From Mercurialis annua (lineage: Eukaryota > Streptophyta > Magnoliopsida > Malpighiales > Euphorbiaceae): a stretch of DNA of 64,000 bases. Shown here piece by piece: positions 57,868 through 64,000 of the stretch (within the stretch, counting starts at the first letter, position 1; each line of letters starts with the position of its first letter). A program made the position numbers and the translations under genes. The notes beneath the pieces were generated by a model. That model was not told the origin of the DNA and made no database searches. It was given only the letters and a program-made list of their open reading frames with translations. The DNA lies in the NCBI RefSeq assembly GCF_937616625.2, contig NC_065570.1, positions 53,559,665-53,623,664 on the forward strand, given 5' to 3'.

Positions 57868-58866
57868 TAGTAAAATAAAAATAAAGCATTTAAAGGAGAC
57901 TTACAAGCAAACTTCTTTAGATTATCTTAGCTCTCTGTTTAGGCCGTGGAGGAAGCTTACACCCTTTCATAGCAATAAAAACTTCCTCTTTTTCTTTGCT
58001 TGATAAACTAATATAAAGCTTTGGCCAAACAAAATTTCATATAATATTGAGGGATTAGTACATCTACTGTGGATTTGGAGAAGAGGAGAGTTTGAGGCAC
58101 AGGGAAAGATCGAGAAAGCAAGAGAGGCTTTTGGTTTTCTTGAAACACTGAGCCGTGACCTTGTCGGAGTCTAAAGATTTCACTTCTGTCGGTATAGAAA
58201 ATATTTTTCTCGGCGGAAATATTGGTATTCTGAGACTTTGAAAATTATTTTTATTTCTTGACTGGGTATTTTTTTCATTTGGAGATTGCTGTATAGAAGA
58301 CAGAGATACATTGTAAGAAGATGATGGATGAATTATCATTTTACCATCAATGTCTTTTTGTTTTACCAATTGTTTAAGAAATTATAATTTTATATAAGAT
58401 AATTCTTAAATAGTAATACCACGTGGACTTTAAAAAATATAATGGAATGTCACGTTACATATTTCTGTTAATTGATGAAAATTGAGTTTCACTTGCCAAT
58501 TTCCGTACATGTAAGGGTGTAAAAATTGGATTCTGCCAAGTACAGAGATCTGGGCATTAGTAATTTTAAGATAGGGGCCTCTCGAATAAAAACGGTAAAA
58601 TACAGAAATCTCTGTATGAGATTTGCCAAATTTTAACTTCCAAGCGTGCTTCAAACTTTTTTACAATACTAATTGAGTTGGCTTTGGAGAACATTCTGAC
58701 CCTCAAATCTTAAAGTTGTTGACATCTATCAGTGTAAATGGTCTTCAAATGTATAAGTGACTTTCAAATTTCCATAAATGATACTGTGTGGGTCCCTATT
58801 TCACTTGACCCCATTGTTTCTTATGTTAATGTTGATAATGTCTACATCATAATATCCAATTCAAAA

Positions 58867-58867
<1 letters not shown>

Positions 58868-58911
<44 letters not shown>

Positions 58912-58927
58912 GTTATTATTATTATTA
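58868..58927. repeat. (ATT)n microsatellite
   Basis: About 19 ATT units with one TGT interruption. Confidence 0.95.
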
Positions 58928-58961
58928 GATAATAAGAATTAAAGTAATAATTTTTAAATAT

Positions 58962-59096
58962 ATTAAATACAACAATACTTTCGTACTACATAATTTTTAG
59001 TATGTTGATATTATGTTTTTTCTTCTTCAGGTTTTACGTTCATGAATATTTTTTTAAAATTAAATACAACAATACTTTCGTACTACATAATTTTTA
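58962..59096 (+). repeat. 37-bp direct repeat pair
   Basis: TTAAATACAACAATACTTTC and the bases that follow occur at 58962-58998 and 59060-59096. A complementary TAGTACGAAAACCTGAA lies at 59121-59137. Origin unclear. Confidence 0.8.
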
Positions 59097-59676
59097 AATA
59101 TATTAATAGCTACTAACAAACTACTAATGTAGTACGAAAACCTGAAAGGATATAAAAGCGTAGATTGTGTAATATCTTTAAAAATAAATAGTCAAAGATA
59201 AACAAGTGTGTTGGGAATGTAATTAAATTTGTTAAATATTTAATTTAAAATTAAATATTTTCATTCTAATAAACTAATACCAAAAACAATTAAAAAATTA
59301 AAAAAAAAATAATTTATTTCTTTATTACTCTATTGTTTTTTATTTTTAAATTGTTATTTTTTAAATTTGAAAATTTAGCAGATGAATTTAGAGCAGTTGG
59401 AGTTTTGGAAAAGGAATAAAAATAAAAACTTTAAAAAACAAACTAATAACTTCCGGCAGGTTAGGTATAAAGAAAAAAATATAAAATATAAAAATAATAA
59501 ATATAAAAATAATTAATTTATTATCATCAACGTTTTAAATGTAAGAAAAAAAATTGTATATATGAAGCTTGAATTCTAGAAATAATTACGCATGTTAATT
59601 ATTAATGTCTTTTTTTTTTTACCAAAGGCAAATGCTTCATTAATAGAAGTGTCAAAAGTACAGAATATGTGACTCC

Positions 59677-60470
59677 TCAACATAACTGAGAGAGCCAGTC
59701 TAAAAGTAAATGATGATTACTGCAGAAGCAGTCATCGAGAAGGGCTTGTTTGGCCACCATGTGGGCCACCCAATTACAATCACGACGGACATACTGAAAT
59801 CTAACTTCTGAGAATTGAGAAATTAGGCTAATGATATCAATTAAGACCACTCCAGCATCTCTGTCGTCGGTACAGGAGGAATTAACTGCATTAATAAGAA
59901 CCTGACAATCACCTTCAAAAATTAAATGATGATAATCTGTTTGCAGCAATTCCTCCATTGATGTTCGTAATCCCAGCGCTTCTACCACATATGGCTTCAC
60001 TACACTAGGAAAACGCCGAGCCCCAGCCAAGATGACTTTACCTGTAATATCACGAACTACAAAGCCAATAGCCCCTATATGTTTATTCAAATCTATAGCA
60101 CCATCAAAATTGACTTTGTAAAAGCCAATCGGTGGCGGTAACCAAACAGAATTATTGACACATGTAGAGATGGAAATACTTTGCCTGTTGTGTATTGCAG
60201 ATGTCTTTTTTGTTGCCAAAATATATTCTTGTTGGTCTGCAGACGCTTTTGTGATAATCAACGATGCTGGCCAATGGCCTTTTCGAAATACCGCTTCATT
60301 ACGCGCTTTCCAAATTTGCCATATTATAAAAACACATATTACCAAATCTTCTTTAGTTCTTCCCAAATGAAGCAAACTTTGCGTTAACGCGTTCCACCAC
60401 TCTACAAAAGAGCTATGAGGCAATAATTCTGAATGTAATCCGAAAATCGATTCAAACCAAACATGTATAT
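59677..60470 (-). pseudogene. LINE RNase H-like domain, 3' half of split ORF2
   Basis: The frame covers the linker (WWNALTQSLL, VIWQIWKARNEAVF-like) and an RNase H-like domain. The domain has YKVNFDGAIDL (Asp), VEALGLRTSMEELL (Glu), FEGDCQVLINAV (Asp) and FQYVRRDCNWVAHMVAKQAL. Reading upstream past the first Met continues the LINE text (VWFESIFGLHSELL) to about 60470. The domain itself is intact, but the ORF is separated from its RT part. Confidence 0.85.
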
Positions 60471-62279
60471 TAAAAAAACCACATATGAAATTTTAGAAAT
60501 AAAATCTAATGAAAGAATTATAATCTACTATCTAGTTAAATTATTGCTTGAAATAATTCCAATTATATAAATATTAAGAGTTGATGAGAACATCAACTCT
60601 ACTCCACCATAATAGCTGTCTCTGCGATTTAAACAATAATCAAATTAGCATAAAAAGAAACGTGTTGTTAATTTAATAAAATAGGAAAGAATAAAAAGCA
60701 ACATATGCTCCAAAATAAACATGTAATTGAAAGGACTACTCTCCAGGTCTTCTATGTGTTAAAACTGGAGATATAAAAGGAACTCAATGTACATGGCACA
60801 GAACAGTAGATAATACACACTTGTCAAATATTATGAACAATTAAGTATATCTATAAATGCAAATCTTGAAACCTATATGATAATATTAATTTACACTCTT
60901 GAGCACAAGCAACACGTTATATCTGTCATGTAATTATTCATATGATTGATTGATTATTACTTTAATCCAGTTTTAAATGTCATGTGCAAATTGAAAACTA
61001 ATAACTTACCCCCCTCTTTCTCTAATTTTATTATTTAGAGTATCTTACCCACCTATCAAAGAGATTAAAATAGTCTTTTGATTTAGCACTACTCAAATTT
61101 TAGATCCTGTTAAAACCGACATCTTTATCAGTTGATCTTATTTTCCTTATTTTAATTTTATTTACTACTGTTTGATCATCATCACTAAATTACCTTATTT
61201 CATTTTTCTCTCTTTCCATGTGTATGGTTGTGCATCTATTTCCTTTTAATTACCAACTCAATATTGGTTTAAATCCCGTCAGTTATCACTTTAATTCCGT
61301 CTTATGGAATGTTTCTTCCGTAATTCCTTTTTAAAGAATAGTTCTTGATTATGTTATTTTGCAATAAAGGTAGACTTTTGTTCATGTTTGATTTTATTTT
61401 GGATCTGTTTTCAGATATTTTCTTATTCTCTAATTTTGGTGTCTACTGAATTATTTAAAATAGCAAAGATAATATACATCTGATCAAAAGCATTCATATT
61501 TGATATTTAATAAAGATTTGATTTTGGTTTTGGTTTTGTAGCATATGATGGGTTGTAGTGATAGAATTTAAATTATTTAATTTATTTTGGTGAAAATTTA
61601 GTGTAAGCATTTCTAAAAGTTGAGATCTTTTTTCTTGTCTTTTTGCATACAGAGAGGACAAATTTTAGGATTTTATATAGTAAACCTAACTTTTTTGGTA
61701 TTGGAGGGATCTTTTAGTAGCTATTATATCTGTAATGTTTTTTCTTCCTTATTAGTTTAATCAATCAATTTTCATAATTCTTAAACTAGGAACAGACATT
61801 TGGATTTTGTTTTTTCCATTGATGTGAGAAGATTTTATTTGTATTTGCATAAGGCAAATTCAAAACCTAAAATAGTTGAGCACAAAGATTTTTTGCATTT
61901 CTTGTTTCATTGAGCTGTTCTGGCCATTTATCTTAATACAGTAATGTTATTCATATCTCTCTAGCTTACCAATTGCCTAGTCTCTATAGTTTGGATAAAA
62001 ATGATAAGATTTGCCTAATTGACATCATAATATTACACATTATTCTTACTAGAAGGGAGCCTGGATAGTTATAGATTTGTACTTGTAGCCCATCTAGCAA
62101 TGGTATATTGAAATATATATGTGTGACCCAAAAGCATACAGATTTAACGCCACTCATGATTTCTTCTTAATTCCTACAGTAGGCTATTCATATTTGTAAC
62201 CTAGAAGGACCATATAAATTACAATAATAAAGTATTGAAAAAAGCAATTAATCTTAATGTAAATAACTATAAGTTGAGG
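60471..62279. other. Insertion of unknown type inside the LINE
   Basis: About 1.8 kb separating the two LINE halves. It has no long frame. GAGTTGATGAGAACATCAACTC is a short hairpin near 60580-60600. The junctions read AAAC|ATGTATATT and GAGGTC|ATACC on the plus strand, allowing at most a 2-bp duplication. The GT...AT ends on the LINE strand do not fit a spliceosomal intron. I could not assign a transposon family. Confidence 0.5.
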
Positions 62280-63188
62280 TCATACCTGTCTAGCCTTCGA
62301 GCATAGTGCAAATAAATGTACTATAGTTTCCTCATCTTGAGTACAGACAGGACAAATCGGATCCACACTTGGCATACGACGAAACAAATTCATTTTGACT
62401 GCAAGACAATTCGTCAAAGCTCTCCAAAGGAAGTGTTTTAGTTTTGGAGGACAATTTAGTGTCCACAAAAATTTCCAATCTGGAGAATTAATTGTACTCG
62501 AGCCAAAGTTACCCATGTTTCGTAATTCCATGTCCAAACATGTATCATATATTAAATGATAGCATGATTTAACCGAAAAGATCCCGTTACGTGTATAGTG
62601 CCAAATTAACTTATCTGCAGTAAAACTCTTTGACACCGGGATAGAGAGGACCACAGCACAATCAGATTCTGAAATTGTTTTTTTAACTAATTCCACATTC
62701 CACTCTCCTCGAGCCGATAATATCAATGTTGAAACTCGTTGAACCTCTGCTGGGGCATTCTGCAATATACAAGGCTTAAATGGAAATTCTGTTGGTAACC
62801 AAGGATCGTCACGAATCGAAATCATTCCTCCGGTACCAACCCGCCACCGTAGTCCTAAAACAATGGCATCACGACCCACTAATAATCCACGCCATGCCCA
62901 TGATGGTCTTCCTCCTATAGAAGCGTGTATGAAATCAGTAGATCGAAAGTACTTGCCGCGATAAATTTGATACAATAATGTATTCTTCTCATTTATAAGA
63001 CGCCAACCTTGCTTTGCTAATAATGCAATATTAAAAGCCTGAAAATCTCTAAACCCAAGTCCACCTCTGTACTTACTCCTACAAACTTTTTGCCACTTAA
63101 GCCAATGAATTTTCCGTTCTGAATTATGGTGTAGAGTATAAATGCAACCAACTGCAAAAAAAGGGCTTTTTTTAGGAATAACCAACAT
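62280..63188 (-). pseudogene. LINE RT C-terminal / zf-RVT region, 5' half of split ORF2
   Basis: From residue about 23 the 302-codon frame gives NSERKIHWLKWQKVCRSKYR, GGLGFRDFQAFNIALLAKQGW, GRPSWAWRGLLVGRDAI, WRVGTGG.ISIRDDPWLP, then zf-RVT (KLIWHYTRNGIFSVKSCYHL, WKFLWTLNCPPKLKHFLWRA, CPVCTQDEETIVHLFALCSKA). It ends at the interruption. The first 20 residues are not LINE-like and lie beyond the 5' break. Confidence 0.85.
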
Positions 63189-63401
63189 TCTATCTGGGAT
63201 TTCTTTTATACGATGTCCACTTTTAGTTTTCTAAACTATCGTACACGCGTCCAATTATTTCTTTTATACCATTCTTTGTGATGCCTCGTGATTTCATCTT
63301 CTCTCTTTCTGAGACTCACACAACAATCTATGTCGATCTTCTTCTTCGTTTCCTTCTTCTCTGTAAATCTTTACCATCATCAGACCTTTTCTATCGTTAT
63401 C

Positions 63402-63536
63402 ATGCCGCCGTTGTTCCACTTCCGCTGCCGCCGTCGTTCCACTTTCGCTGCCGCCGTCGTTCCACTTCTGTTCCATTCTGCCGCCGCCGTCGTTCCGTTT
63501 CTATTCCATTCCGCCGCCGACGCCGTTCAAACTTAT
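63402..63536 (+). repeat. GC-rich minisatellite-like tract
   Basis: Four to five units of TGCCGCCGTCGTTCCACTTY type, 23-33 bp long, in an AT-rich setting. Open frames on both strands follow from the absence of stops in the repeat and are not good evidence of a gene. It could be the 5' end of a gene fragment encoding Ser/Arg-rich repeats. Confidence 0.7.
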
Positions 63537-63539
63537 AAG

Positions 63540-64000
63540 AAACTGCAGGTTTAGGACTTTGGAGCCGCTGTATATCGAATTGAAAGCGGAAGATAAACTC
63601 ACAGCTATCATTTTATGTTGTATGTTATCCGATTCTCATAAAAAAAAACCAAGAAATCCTAAACTGTGAAAAGAAGAAGAAGTAAAGCAGACTAACAATG
63701 GCCGACAATCATTTACTTGCAAAGCTAATCATTTAATTAATTAATCTAATTTATTGTAAATTTTTTTTAATTAATGATCTCTCTTACTTCTTTGAATGAG
63801 TAATTTTGTCCCTTAATTTTTGTTTACAGGTAGCATATTAGGGAGTTCAATCTTCTTTTTTGTGGAATTTAAAGCCAATTTTGATATTGAGTGCCAACAT
63901 TTTAGTAATTACAATAGCTTATGTTAATTAATCTATGTTTTAAAGTAGCTTAAATTGGAGTCTACTGGTTTTGGCAGTTGGTTTCTTTAATTACTTTAGG
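63540..64000. other. Intergenic DNA to window end, no gene seen
   Basis: AT-rich sequence with no recognisable feature. Confidence 0.5.

Larger units (their letters stand above)
56554..58627. mobile_element. Second Pack-MULE-like element, containing nested Stowaways
   Basis: The left end GATAAAACCCATACA and the right end, inverted, GGCAAATCTCATACA open inverted repeats of about 160 bp. They share TTTACCGTTTTTRTTSGAGA, GAGGCCCCTA and ACGGAAATTG-CAAGTGAAAC. Nonamers aagttttaa (56545-56553) and aaattttaa (58628-58636) form a one-mismatch TSD. The interior holds Ser-rich open stretches (57116-57318, + and 58064-58369, -) of unknown origin that may be captured host sequence. No transposase. Relative of the element at 4937-6728. 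Confidence 0.75.
59590..63130 (-). mobile_element. Degenerate LINE split by a 1.86-kb insertion
   Basis: On the minus strand: RT C-terminal and zf-RVT region (63130-62280), interruption (about 62279-60470), then linker and RNase H (about 60470-59677) and an A-rich 3' tail (T run at 59612-59621). Joining across the interruption restores one continuous protein text (ARQV followed by WFESIFGL), showing one ancestral ORF2. The 5' break is near 63130, where homology to LINE sequence stops. Confidence 0.8.

Noticed and set aside
60471..62279. The LINE interruption as an intron
   Set aside because: The ends on the LINE strand are GT...AT where the reading frame requires the joint, which does not fit GT-AG or AT-AC introns.
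63278..63554. Two overlapping plus-strand frames of 86-88 codons
   Set aside because: Both run through the GC-rich minisatellite, which lacks stops in several frames. No domain seen.

Overview
This window looks like eudicot nuclear DNA. It is strongly AT-rich, its genes are few and compact, and its protein families are plant ones: EXORDIUM/PHI-1, DUF1677, a plant monoacylglycerol-lipase-like hydrolase and a lachrymatory-factor-synthase-like SRPBCC protein. The DNA between genes is a dense patchwork of plant transposons. I could not assign a species.

Six host genes look intact. They are an SRPBCC/LFS-like gene (1500-1997, +), a seven-exon alpha/beta hydrolase (11111-9119, -) whose spliced frame is open for 385 codons, a DUF1677 gene (26821-27441, +), and three tandem EXORDIUM-like genes on the minus strand (30451-31410, 33871-34824, 41543-42493). 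The EXORDIUM-like genes form a local cluster later spread apart by LINE, SINE, MITE and hAT-like insertions.

The rest is mobile DNA. 0-9 kb: Stowaway, a Copia remnant, a short Helitron, a Pack-MULE-like element carrying a PPR fragment, and two MULE-type MITEs. 11-17 kb: a Harbinger-type MITE, a tRNA-type SINE with target-site duplication (TSD), and a MULE-type element partly duplicated on both sides of a 2.06-kb LTR. That LTR carries four tandem hairpins with conserved loops and compensated stems. 17-22 kb: two more Helitrons of the first family, one holding a 5'-truncated LINE with 13-bp TSDs. 24-26 kb: a CACTA element. 28-30 kb: a large palindrome and a GC-rich MITE. 33-41 kb: a SINE dimer, a hairpin-rich retroposon remnant, a MULE MITE with perfect 9-bp TSDs, a hAT-like insertion inside another MITE, and a broken LINE. 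44-51 kb: four copies of one palindromic MITE, Stowaway and a poly(A) retroposon. 53-59 kb: a plastid atpB fragment, another hairpin-rich poly(A) retroposon with 15-bp TSDs, a MULE MITE and a Pack-MULE-like element containing two nested Stowaways. 59-63 kb: an old LINE split by a 1.86-kb insertion.

The most unusual signals are two kinds of tandem hairpin array in which the stem sequence changes from unit to unit while staying self-complementary and the loop is kept: one in the LTR (15516-15696) and one in retroposons (35518-35610 and 54976-55054). Boundaries come from reading termini and TSDs by eye. No alignment or database search was run.
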